This document shows positions 1 to 6,491 of a DNA stretch of 9,134 nt, piece by piece. Within the stretch, counting starts at the first letter, position 1. Every line of letters starts with the position of its first letter. A model generated the notes under the pieces. It searched no databases and had not been told where the DNA came from. It was given only the letters and a program-made list of their open reading frames with translations. The translations under genes and the position numbers were made by a program. The DNA comes from CAYJOG01 sp964371695 [NCBI: uncultured bacterium] (GTDB lineage Bacteria > CAYJOG01), in contig CAYJOG010000080.1 in NCBI GenBank assembly GCA_964371695.1, forward strand, positions 1 to 9,134, in the 5' to 3' direction.

Positions 1-539
1 ACGTGATGGTGCAGGGCAGGCCGTCGTTGTTGCCCCAGGTGGCCGCCGAGGTGGAGGCCGCCCGCGAAGCCGGTGTGGACGTGCCGCCTGTGTTGAGTTA
101 TCGCAAGGCCGAGCCGGAGCCGGAGATGGGCGCGGAAACCGGCGGACAGGTGGCGGGTCTGCCCGAGGGATTGCCCCAGTTGCCGGAAATGGGTGGTTTT
201 GACTTCCCCCCCATGGAAGTCCATGGCACGCCACCTTCTCAGGAGCCGCCGCCCAAACCAGCGTATCCTTACAAACCCAGAGGCATTGTGATAGACGCAG
301 ACCCCGTAGTGATCATGACCAACGACAGAGGCCAGAGCCTGTATGCCCGCGTGGGCACCGTGCTGGAGCCGGGTGTGGAAGTGGTGGCGATCAAAAAGGA
401 TTTCATTCGCCTGAAAACGCCCGATGGCATTGAGGAAATGCCGCTGGTCTCTGAGGATTCCGCACCGCCGGTGGCGCAGTCCGCCAACCCTGGCGCACCC
501 CCGCCGCCCCTGGCGACACCTGTGGGGGCGGGCCGATGA
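1..539 (+). CDS. pilP: PilP-like type IV pilus assembly protein (5' end outside window)
   Basis: This is probably the pilus protein that links the inner-membrane PilNO complex to the PilQ secretin in the periplasm. The frame is open to the left edge; a GTG at base 3 could start it, but no signal peptide or lipobox follows, so the true start is probably upstream. Counting from that GTG, about 178 residues are visible. Residues 35-92 are a Pro/Glu/Gly-rich flexible linker. Residues 93-150 form a compact beta-rich segment with the PilP/GspC homology-region pattern (GIVIDADPVVIM, then VGTVLEPGVEVVAI, then FIRLKTPDG). A short Pro/Ala-rich tail follows. The stop overlaps the pilQ start as ATGA, which suggests translational coupling and matches the usual pilMNOPQ order. 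The domain call rests on pattern and position; a GspC-like protein is the alternative. Confidence is good for the role and moderate for the exact family. Confidence 0.7.
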   Translation, partial: VMVQGRPSLLPQVAAEVEAAREAGVDVPPVLSYRKAEPEPEMGAETGGQVAGLPEGLPQLPEMGGFDFPPMEVHGTPPSQEPPPKPAYPYKPRGIVIDADPVVIMTNDRGQSLYARVGTVLEPGVEVVAIKKDFIRLKTPDGIEEMPLVSEDSAPPVAQSANPGAPPPPLATPVGAGR

Positions 540-2416
540 GGCAGCGGTTTTTTCATCATGCCCGCTGGGGCCTTTTGGCCCTGTGGGCGCTGCTCCCCGC
601 CGGGGCGCGGGCGGCTGGGCTGGAACTCACCGACGTGCAACTCAACAATCAGCGGGGGCCTTTGAGCGTGCTGGTGAAGCTCAGCGGCGAAGTCCCCCAG
701 GCCAGCCTGCGCAACGACGGCAAGAACACGCACATTCTGGTTTTGCCCGGCACCACGCTGGTTTTTCAGAAAGGCCGCACCAGCAAAATCTCGGTGGGGG
801 GCCTGGGGCTGGAGCAAATTGATATTTATCCCCTCAAGGTGAAGGAAGAAGATCAGGTGCGGCTGGAACTGTTGCTGCAGGAAGGCTTCACCGTGGTGGA
901 CCGCACCGAGGCGGGCCTGAACGTGGTGCGGCTGGATATTCTGCCCGTGCCCGGCAGCGCGTCGGCCAAAGCCAAGACCCCTGCCGCCGAAAAACCCAAA
1001 ATGCCCGCCGCCGCCATCCTGCCGCCGCCTTTGCCGCCGGTGATTGAAGTGGCCCCGCCCCCCAAGCTGCCGCCCGACGCGGTGCGGCCTGTTTCGCCGG
1101 GCCGGTCTGCCCTGCCGCCGCCGGTTTCGCCCGTTGCGCCAGAGACTCCCGCCACCCCCGACGCAGGCAATCTGCGCACCGACGCCGCCACCAGCGGCCC
1201 CAGCGGCGTGAGCAGCATCGAGGCCAAAATGCTGGCCACGCGCATCACCAACCTCAGCTTTCGTCGGGCAGACCTGGAAGACGTGCTTTCGCTGCTGGCC
1301 CTCAAGGGTGGTTTTAACGTGGTGATTGCGCCGGGCCTCACGGGGCAGTCCACGCTGTCGCTCAACAACGTCACCGTCAAAGAGGCGCTGGACCTGTTGG
1401 GCCGCCTGAACAAGTTTCAATACAAGGTGTTCCAGAACACCGTGCTGGTCACCCTCAACACCAAGGATGAAGGCATCGAACCGCTGGAAACCGAACTGAT
1501 CGAACTGAGCTTTGTCAGTCCGGAAAACGTCAAGACCATCGTAGAGGGCCTGAGCCTGATAGACCGGGGCAAGGTGCAGACCATGGCTCCCAATTCCAGC
1601 GGCGCCGATGGCCGGGTGGACACCTCCACCACCAACGTGCTGATGGTGAAGGAAACCCCGGCCAACCTGCGGCTCATCCGCGAGGTGGTGCGCAAGGTGG
1701 ACCGCAAACCCCGTCAGGTGATGGTGTCGGTGAAGTTTGTGGAAATGGAAGAAGGGGCGCTCAAAACCTTCATGGCCAACCCCACCATCAGCCGCACCAA
1801 GGGCAGCCGCACCAGCGCCAGCAGCAGCGTCAAGTTCAACGACCTGACCGGCACCGCCAGCGACCTGCTCATCAACATCGTGGGCCACCACAAGGGCTTC
1901 AACCTCAACACCGTGCTGCGCCACCAGGAACAGCAGAATCACCTGGAAGTCATCGCCGAGCCGAACCTGCTCACGCTGGACGGAAAAATGGGCGAAGTGG
2001 ACCTGACCGAGAAAACGGGTTTCTTTTTGGCCGGGGCCACGGCCAACACCACCGGCAACACACAAACCCGCCAGACGATTGATTTTGGCGTGAAGATGAA
2101 CATTACGCCGCGCATCGACCGCGAAGGCGGCATCACCATGCTGGTAGAGCCGGAGGTGACCACCCCCGGCGAGCGGGGCGTGGACGGCCTGCCCAACGAA
2201 AAAACCAAAAAGGTCAAACTCACGGTGCGCGTGAAAAGCGGTGAAACCCTGATGGTCGGCGGGCTGATTCAGGAGGAATACGAAGAAATCATTCGCAAGG
2301 CTCCGCTGCTGGGTGACATCCCCATCCTCAAAAAGCTTTTCCGCTCCCGCTCCCGCGACAAATCCAAAAAAGAGCTGGTGATTTTTGTCACGCCCACCAT
2401 CCTGGAGAACGATTGA
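536..2416 (+). CDS. pilQ: Type IV pilus secretin PilQ
   Basis: This is the outer-membrane secretin that forms the multimeric gate through which the type IV pilus fibre passes. Its 626 residues contain, in order: a signal peptide (about 1-26, cleavage near GARA-AG); a single AMIN domain (about 29-135), which in this family binds peptidoglycan; a Pro/Ala-rich linker (about 137-222); a secretin/TonB short N-terminal (N0) domain (about 239-305); an N1-type domain (about 318-395); and the secretin beta-barrel domain (about 395-625). The hallmark C-terminal signature is intact: VKSGETLMVGGLIQEE, then APLLGDIPILKKLFRS, then KKELVIFVTPTIL. No C-terminal pilotin-binding tail follows the barrel. The ATG at 536 overlaps the upstream stop and follows a G-rich stretch (524-532) that can act as a weak ribosome binding site. 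The next gene begins one base after this stop, so the three genes are probably co-transcribed. Confidence 0.95.
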   Translation: MRQRFFHHARWGLLALWALLPAGARAAGLELTDVQLNNQRGPLSVLVKLSGEVPQASLRNDGKNTHILVLPGTTLVFQKGRTSKISVGGLGLEQIDIYPLKVKEEDQVRLELLLQEGFTVVDRTEAGLNVVRLDILPVPGSASAKAKTPAAEKPKMPAAAILPPPLPPVIEVAPPPKLPPDAVRPVSPGRSALPPPVSPVAPETPATPDAGNLRTDAATSGPSGVSSIEAKMLATRITNLSFRRADLEDVLSLLALKGGFNVVIAPGLTGQSTLSLNNVTVKEALDLLGRLNKFQYKVFQNTVLVTLNTKDEGIEPLETELIELSFVSPENVKTIVEGLSLIDRGKVQTMAPNSSGADGRVDTSTTNVLMVKETPANLRLIREVVRKVDRKPRQVMVSVKFVEMEEGALKTFMANPTISRTKGSRTSASSSVKFNDLTGTASDLLINIVGHHKGFNLNTVLRHQEQQNHLEVIAEPNLLTLDGKMGEVDLTEKTGFFLAGATANTTGNTQTRQTIDFGVKMNITPRIDREGGITMLVEPEVTTPGERGVDGLPNEKTKKVKLTVRVKSGETLMVGGLIQEEYEEIIRKAPLLGDIPILKKLFRSRSRDKSKKELVIFVTPTILEND

Positions 2417-2417
2417 C

Positions 2418-3926
2418 ATGAGCTTTTTTGCAATTCGCAACACCCGTCCGCTGCTTTTTCTTTCCGCGCTGTTGCTGTGCCTGGGGTTTGCTGCCAGCCC
2501 GGCCCGCGCCGAGAGCATTCAACTGGAACCCCTTGTCGCCGGGGCCGCCGAAAAGGGCGTGGCCCGCGCGCTCAACGAGGCGTTTCTTTCCGCCGCTTCG
2601 CGTCAGCGGGGGCTGAAGGTGGTGCAGTCGGGGGCAGACTTCCGTCTGTCGCTTGCGGTGAAGGAATTCAGCTACAGCGCCGAAATCGGTCTGGCTGAGC
2701 AGCGGGTGGAGGCGTGGTTGCTGTCGCCTTCTGACGCCCGTGTGTTTCGCGCCAGCCTGTGGGGCACCAGTGGCGAGCGGGCCGGTTACAAGGGCGGCAT
2801 GGACCCCCTGCTGAAAGAAGCCGCGCAGGACGCCGCCCAGCGGCTGGCTCAGGTTCTGGTCACCACCCTGCAATCCAAAGGCATGGTGGTGTCGTTGGCC
2901 GAGCCGGGCTATGTGCGGTTCGAAAACCGTTACGACAACCTGTTGCTGGACGGCGTGGTGAGTGTGTTGCGACACGGCGACCTGCTGGCCACTGGCCGCG
3001 TGACCGATGTGTATGGCAAACACGCCCGCGCCAGGCTTGAGGAAGGCGCACGGGAAATCCGCTATGGCGACGAAGTGATTTTGCGCGAGGTGAGCGAAGA
3101 GCCGGTGCGCTGGCATCAGTTCACGGCGGTGAAAAAGAAAAAGAAAAAGTTTTTGGGCATGTTGCTGGGGGCTATCGGCATCGGGCTGGTGGTGACGCTG
3201 GCGACCGAAAACAACAACGACCGCCCCGGCCAGGGCACCGGCCCCACCGCGCCCGCGTCCATCAATCTGCTCAGCGACGCGGCTTCGGTGGCGCGGTTTG
3301 GCCTGGGGGCGGCGGGGCAGAAAACCACGGCCACCCTCACGGCCACGGTGCTCAACGGCAGCAACAACACCCTCGACGCCGACGTGAGTTTTGAAACCAC
3401 AGCGGGCTTCGTCACCGAAAACGTCGGCGGCAACTCGGCGGTGTTCAGCCCCCCGGCCACCAGCCAGATTGTCACCGTCACCGCCCGCGCCGCAGGCGGC
3501 GTGAGCAGGGAGTTTCGTGTGCACGTGGGCGGCGACCCGGCGCGTTTCAAGGCGGCCAACGACAGCGCCGCGCTTCAGGCCCCTCAGGGTGTGGATACGG
3601 CCCTCACTCTGCTGGCTTACGACGCCAACACGCTGGACCCATCTGGCCCGGTGTTGGTGCCCACCGGCACGCGCCTTACGGCGATTCTGCAAACCGTCGC
3701 CGGGGCAGGCGCTGCCAGTCAACTGGTGCCGCTAAACCCTGATACAGGTGCTGCCGAAACCGCAGCCAATCCGGCCACCCTCACCAGCAACAAAAACGGT
3801 GAGTTCAAACTGCTGGTGCGCCGCAATGTTGCCGAGCCAAACACCCAACTCAAGCTGGTGCTGCGCGAGGCCGGGGGCAACACCCTCAGCCTGATCGGCG
3901 GCGGAGACTTTCAGGTCACGCCATAA
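2418..3926 (+). CDS. Exported protein with FlgT/TsaP-like domain and Ig-like domain
   Basis: No named family is certain. The start is ATG 2418, one base after the pilQ stop, with GGAG at 2404-2407; an in-frame opening from 2385 lies inside pilQ and lacks this site. Of 502 residues, 1-31 are a Sec signal peptide (cleavage near ARA-ES). Residues 33-152 form an alpha/beta domain ending in a helix (LLKEAAQDAAQRLAQVLV), loosely like TolB-N/CsgG/FlgT middle domains. Residues 155-223 (GMVVSL, VRFEN, LLLDGVVSVLRHGD, GRVTDVYGKHARARL, IRYGDEVIL) match the SH3-like pattern of the FlgT C-terminal domain, also found in TsaP, the pilus-secretin anchoring protein. Residues 239-244 are six lysines, followed by a Gly-rich hydrophobic segment (245-262). 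Residues 280-370 form an Ig-like beta domain; 371-502 form a second Thr/Ala-rich beta region. Its position after pilQ suggests a secretin or pilus accessory role, which is inference. Confidence 0.75.
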   Translation: MSFFAIRNTRPLLFLSALLLCLGFAASPARAESIQLEPLVAGAAEKGVARALNEAFLSAASRQRGLKVVQSGADFRLSLAVKEFSYSAEIGLAEQRVEAWLLSPSDARVFRASLWGTSGERAGYKGGMDPLLKEAAQDAAQRLAQVLVTTLQSKGMVVSLAEPGYVRFENRYDNLLLDGVVSVLRHGDLLATGRVTDVYGKHARARLEEGAREIRYGDEVILREVSEEPVRWHQFTAVKKKKKKFLGMLLGAIGIGLVVTLATENNNDRPGQGTGPTAPASINLLSDAASVARFGLGAAGQKTTATLTATVLNGSNNTLDADVSFETTAGFVTENVGGNSAVFSPPATSQIVTVTARAAGGVSREFRVHVGGDPARFKAANDSAALQAPQGVDTALTLLAYDANTLDPSGPVLVPTGTRLTAILQTVAGAGAASQLVPLNPDTGAAETAANPATLTSNKNGEFKLLVRRNVAEPNTQLKLVLREAGGNTLSLIGGGDFQVTP

Positions 3927-3989
3927 TGTTCGCAGAGCCTTGGCGGAAAATTGATATGGCCAAAAAATCATGGGAGATAAAACCTTTTT

Positions 3990-4021
3990 CCCTCTCCCCT
4001 TTATGGGGAGCGGGTGAAGGG
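3990..4021 (+). repeat. Palindromic REP-like repeat, copy 1 (shortened)
   Basis: CCCTCTCCCC (3990-3999), a five-base loop, and GGGGAGCGGG (4005-4014) form a stem with one mismatch; TGAAGGG follows. It matches the copy at 4078-4124 base for base apart from two substitutions (T/C in the loop, C/A in the right arm), a changed base near the end, and the absence of the 15 bases that make the GGCC-GAA-GGCC mini-hairpin there. Elements of this CTCTCCCC/GGGGAGAG type are widely dispersed in proteobacterial genomes; that statement comes from general knowledge. Confidence 0.75.
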
Positions 4022-4029
4022 CGCAGTAG

Positions 4030-4049
4030 GGCGGGCGGCCCCGCCCGCC
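4030..4049 (+). repeat. Perfect GC-rich inverted repeat (hairpin)
   Basis: GCGGGCGG (4031-4038) and CCGCCCGC (4041-4048) are exact reverse complements separated by two bases, and the stem extends by one G-C pair to 4030/4049. An RNA hairpin would have roughly eight or nine base pairs closed by a GGCC-type loop. It lies midway between the two palindromic repeats. A-rich rather than T-rich sequence follows it on the plus strand, and no T-run follows it on the minus strand, so it is not a canonical intrinsic terminator. It may be part of a composite repeat unit with its neighbours, or an mRNA stabilising structure. Confidence 0.65.
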
Positions 4050-4077
4050 TGCACAAAAATAAAAATACGCCGTTGTC

Positions 4078-4124
4078 CCCTCTCCCCTTTACGGGGAGAG
4101 GGTGGCCGAAGGCCGGGTGAGGGG
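4078..4124 (+). repeat. Palindromic REP-like repeat, copy 2 (full length)
   Basis: CCCTCTCCCC (4078-4087) and GGGGAGAGGG (4093-4102) form a perfect 10-bp stem around loop TTTAC. A second small hairpin follows, GGCC-GAA-GGCC (4104-4114), and then GGGTGAGGGG (4115-4124). It lies in the same orientation as the copy at 3990, with its start 88 bases downstream. The terminal GAGGGG serves as the Shine-Dalgarno sequence of the lipoprotein gene at 4131. The palindrome-plus-tail architecture is that of REP/BIME-type elements, which are often mobilised by RAYT (Y1) transposases. None is encoded in this window. Confidence 0.8.
4119..4124 (+). promoter_or_regulatory. Ribosome binding site within the repeat
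   Basis: GAGGGG at 4119-4124, six bases before ATG 4131, is a good match to a Shine-Dalgarno site and decides the start of the lipoprotein gene over the longer opening from 4014. It is the 3' tail of the palindromic repeat, so the repeat's stem-loops lie directly upstream of the translation start. The CCCCTCTCCCC arm at 4077-4087 could alternatively pair with this G-rich tail and block it. Confidence 0.6.
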
Positions 4125-4130
4125 TCAGAC

Positions 4131-6491
4131 ATGAACCGCAAATCCAACCCCCTTTTTGTGATAGCCCTTCTGCTGGCGATTCTCACCACAGGCTGCGGCG
4201 GTGGCGGGGGCGGCGGCGCAACGGCTGGAGGTGCGCCTGCGCCAGCCGTGCCGGGGCAAATCACGGGCACGGTCATGGCCCCGCCGCTGGTTAATCTCGG
4301 TGTCAACCGCCAGGCCAGCAACAACGTCCGCACCGCCAGCGCCAACGGTCTGGTGATCAAGGCGGGGGTGCTGGTGTCGTTGTATCTTGTTGACGACAAC
4401 GGCAACCCCTCTGGGGATGTGCTGGCGACTTCCCTCACCGATGCCAACGGCCAGTTTTCCTTTATGTTGCCCGCCGGTGTCAGTCTTGGCCCCAACCTGA
4501 TGGTGTCGGTGGGCACGGGCAACAGCCGCATTCGCGCCCTGGCTGGCGGAGCCAGTCTGACGGTGACGCCGTTGAGTGAAAAAGTGGTGCAGGATCTGGT
4601 GGCTGACGCCAAACCCTTGTCGATTTTCACGACGACGGAAATCAGTGTAAAAACCCAGCAGGCCCAGGCCGCCGCCGCTGCACTGGATTTCTCCGCCGCC
4701 ACCACCATTTCACAGGCTTTGAGTCTGTTTGAAGAGGTTGAGGAAGGGCCGGGGGTGGTGCCTACCCGTCTGTTGGTGCAGATTGATCCTGACACGTTGG
4801 CTACCGCCGACAGCACGACCGGAACAAAAACCGCCACCGTGCGGGCGGTTGCGCTGGGAGAGGGAAACGTGTCTGTGGGTTTGCCCAACACGCCGGTGAG
4901 CTTTTCTTTTGCTGCCGTCACCACCGCCATGTTGGGCGCACCGGTGTATAAAAATGGTGGCTGGGAGGCCACTCTCAACGCCCCGACCACCGAGGGCGCG
5001 CTCACGGTTTTGGCCACCACTGCCACTGGCTTGACAGGCAGCGCTGTTGTGCAGGTGGTGGAATCACTGGATCCCCAGGGGCAGGCCGGTGGCGACCCCG
5101 CCACGCCGGTGGCCCTGCTGGTGCAGGCCACGCCTCAGGCGCTGGCGCCCTTCGGGTCTACGGGCACCGGTGTGGTGACCCAGGCTTTGATCAAGGTGAC
5201 AGTGCTCAATGGTGCGAACATCAATATCACCAGTGGAGAAACAGTGGTTTCCTTCGTTGCCGACAAAGGCGTATTGAGTGGTATCCGGTTTGCGGGCAGC
5301 ACCTGGGATGCCGTTTTCACGGCTCCCTCCTCTGCGGGCACGGCCACCATCACGGCCACGCTCGAAAACGGCATTTCGGCAAAAGTACTTGTTCCCATTG
5401 CCGCCAACGTGACAAAACCTGCGGGGGTGACATTGCAAACGGGCTTGGCGGTGCTGGCTCCTTCGGGCACCGCCAATGTGGCTACTTCCACGGTGGTGAC
5501 CGCCAGGGTGGTGAACGACCTGGGCGAACCCACGGGCACGGCCAACGACCCGGTGACCTTCCTCGCGTCGCAAAAAGGCCTAGATATCACGGCGGGCAGC
5601 ATCGGTAACGTGACTTTTGTGGAAACCGGAAAATGGCAGGCCACCTTTAACGCGCCCATTACCACCGGCAGTGTGCTGATTAAAGCCGTCACCTCCAACA
5701 ACCTGAGTTCCAGCATAGAAGTTCTGGTGGATAGCGCCGTGAACCAGTCCAACGTGCCTGACCGCATTCAGGTGACCATTGCCAAACGGGCCATCGGCAA
5801 GTTCAACGGCATGGCCGGGCCGAGCACCACCGATGTTGAGGTGACCATTTTCAACAGTTCAGAAGTCCCTGCGACAGTGAACGGCGTCAACTTTGAAATC
5901 ACCGACTCGGTAAACGGGAAAAACACGGATGCCTGGATCACCAGCCCCCAGTCACTTGGCAATGGAACGTGGAAAACAATTCTCACAGCGCCTTCGGTGT
6001 CAGGGTCTGTCACCGTTAGGGCCACCACCGCCAACGGGATTTCCGGTCAGGCCTCGGTGCGCGTTTCTGGCCGGGCCTATTCCTGGGATGTGTTGAAATT
6101 TCGCCCCACTGACCCCGAAATAACTGAGGTTTTTTTACCCTACAGCGGCTCTGCCCGTGTTGTGGTGGCGCTTTATGACGAAGAGGGTTTTCCCGTGGCT
6201 TCCGATATGACGGTGGATCCCCGCGTCTTCTTTTTTCCTCCTGATGAACCGAGCAAAGCCAGCTTTTTCAGCCCTGAAGATGGAACAACTCAATCTTCAG
6301 GGGCATTGAATAATTTCAGTCTGGTGGGCATTGATATCCAGCGGCCCGACAAAAGTGAGCGAATGGTGTGGCTTGCACTGAAAGATTTTGCAGGCAGAGA
6401 TCTGATATTTAAACCGACGGGAGAGAAGGGCGGAAAATTGGAGCTATGTGTTTCCTGTTCTGCGCTTAGAATGGCCGGGCGAACCCAATGA
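4131..6491 (+). CDS. Surface lipoprotein with four Ig-like repeats
   Basis: This is probably a cell-surface lipoprotein of adhesin type. From ATG 4131 it has 786 residues. A lipoprotein signal peptide ends in ILTTGC with the lipidated cysteine at 22, followed by seven glycines, a flexible stalk. Residues 43-150 are a beta-rich domain with a carboxypeptidase-regulatory-like look (VSLYLVDDNGNPSGD, TDANGQFSFMLPAG). Residues 150-205 are Ala-rich and helical. Four related Ig-like (invasin/BIG-like) repeats follow at about 211-310, 325-424, 430-534 and 542-645, sharing the pattern GxWxAxFxAP...G...xAxTxNGxS...V. Residues 650-786 are unlike the repeats, richer in Phe and charge, and carry CVSC (773-776). 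The longer opening from 4014 only translates repeat DNA. The stop overlaps hisB by ATGA. No sortase or autotransporter domain is visible. The adhesin role is inferred from architecture and from the pilus genes upstream. Confidence 0.85.
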   Translation: MNRKSNPLFVIALLLAILTTGCGGGGGGGATAGGAPAPAVPGQITGTVMAPPLVNLGVNRQASNNVRTASANGLVIKAGVLVSLYLVDDNGNPSGDVLATSLTDANGQFSFMLPAGVSLGPNLMVSVGTGNSRIRALAGGASLTVTPLSEKVVQDLVADAKPLSIFTTTEISVKTQQAQAAAAALDFSAATTISQALSLFEEVEEGPGVVPTRLLVQIDPDTLATADSTTGTKTATVRAVALGEGNVSVGLPNTPVSFSFAAVTTAMLGAPVYKNGGWEATLNAPTTEGALTVLATTATGLTGSAVVQVVESLDPQGQAGGDPATPVALLVQATPQALAPFGSTGTGVVTQALIKVTVLNGANINITSGETVVSFVADKGVLSGIRFAGSTWDAVFTAPSSAGTATITATLENGISAKVLVPIAANVTKPAGVTLQTGLAVLAPSGTANVATSTVVTARVVNDLGEPTGTANDPVTFLASQKGLDITAGSIGNVTFVETGKWQATFNAPITTGSVLIKAVTSNNLSSSIEVLVDSAVNQSNVPDRIQVTIAKRAIGKFNGMAGPSTTDVEVTIFNSSEVPATVNGVNFEITDSVNGKNTDAWITSPQSLGNGTWKTILTAPSVSGSVTVRATTANGISGQASVRVSGRAYSWDVLKFRPTDPEITEVFLPYSGSARVVVALYDEEGFPVASDMTVDPRVFFFPPDEPSKASFFSPEDGTTQSSGALNNFSLVGIDIQRPDKSERMVWLALKDFAGRDLIFKPTGEKGGKLELCVSCSALRMAGRTQ

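Larger units (their letters stand above)
3927..4130 (+). other. Repeat-bearing intergenic spacer
   Basis: This 204-base spacer separates the pilus genes from the Ig-lipoprotein gene. It contains two copies of a palindromic repeat, a GC-rich hairpin between them and, at its right end, the ribosome binding site of the next gene. A possible promoter is TTGATA at 3951-3956 with GATAAA at 3976-3981, but the 19-base spacing and poor -10 make it weak. An A-rich stretch (4054-4066) lies between the hairpin and the second repeat. I see no T-tract after any hairpin on either strand, so there is no clear intrinsic terminator. The spacer is therefore a plausible but unproven boundary between two transcription units. 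Confidence 0.6.

Noticed and set aside
269-2518. Minus-strand open frame of 749 codons opposite pilP/pilQ
   Set aside because: His/Gly/Gln/Arg-rich low-complexity translation with no domain; an antisense shadow of GC-rich coding DNA under a clear PilQ.
3132-3149. Programmed frameshift site in the A-rich tract
   Set aside because: Runs are five A bases, giving G-AAA-AAG and not the strong A-AAA-AAG heptamer, and the zero frame continues for over 250 codons.
2388-3722. Minus-strand open frame of 444 codons
   Set aside because: Antisense of the FlgT/Ig-like gene; no recognisable motifs, and the plus-strand frame has a signal peptide and ribosome binding site.
3951-3981. Sigma-70-like promoter before the lipoprotein gene
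   Set aside because: TTGATA is good, but the -10 matches poorly and the spacing is 19 bases; not strong enough to list separately.
3926-4120. 64-codon plus-strand frame in the spacer
   Set aside because: Composed mostly of repeat sequence, without a ribosome binding site or recognisable product.
4014-4130. 39-codon N-terminal extension of the lipoprotein
   Set aside because: It only translates repeat DNA and would bury the lipoprotein signal; ATG 4131 has a ribosome binding site and an intact signal peptide.
4001-5131. Minus-strand open frame of 376 codons
   Set aside because: Antisense of the lipoprotein gene; runs through the repeats and lacks any domain pattern.
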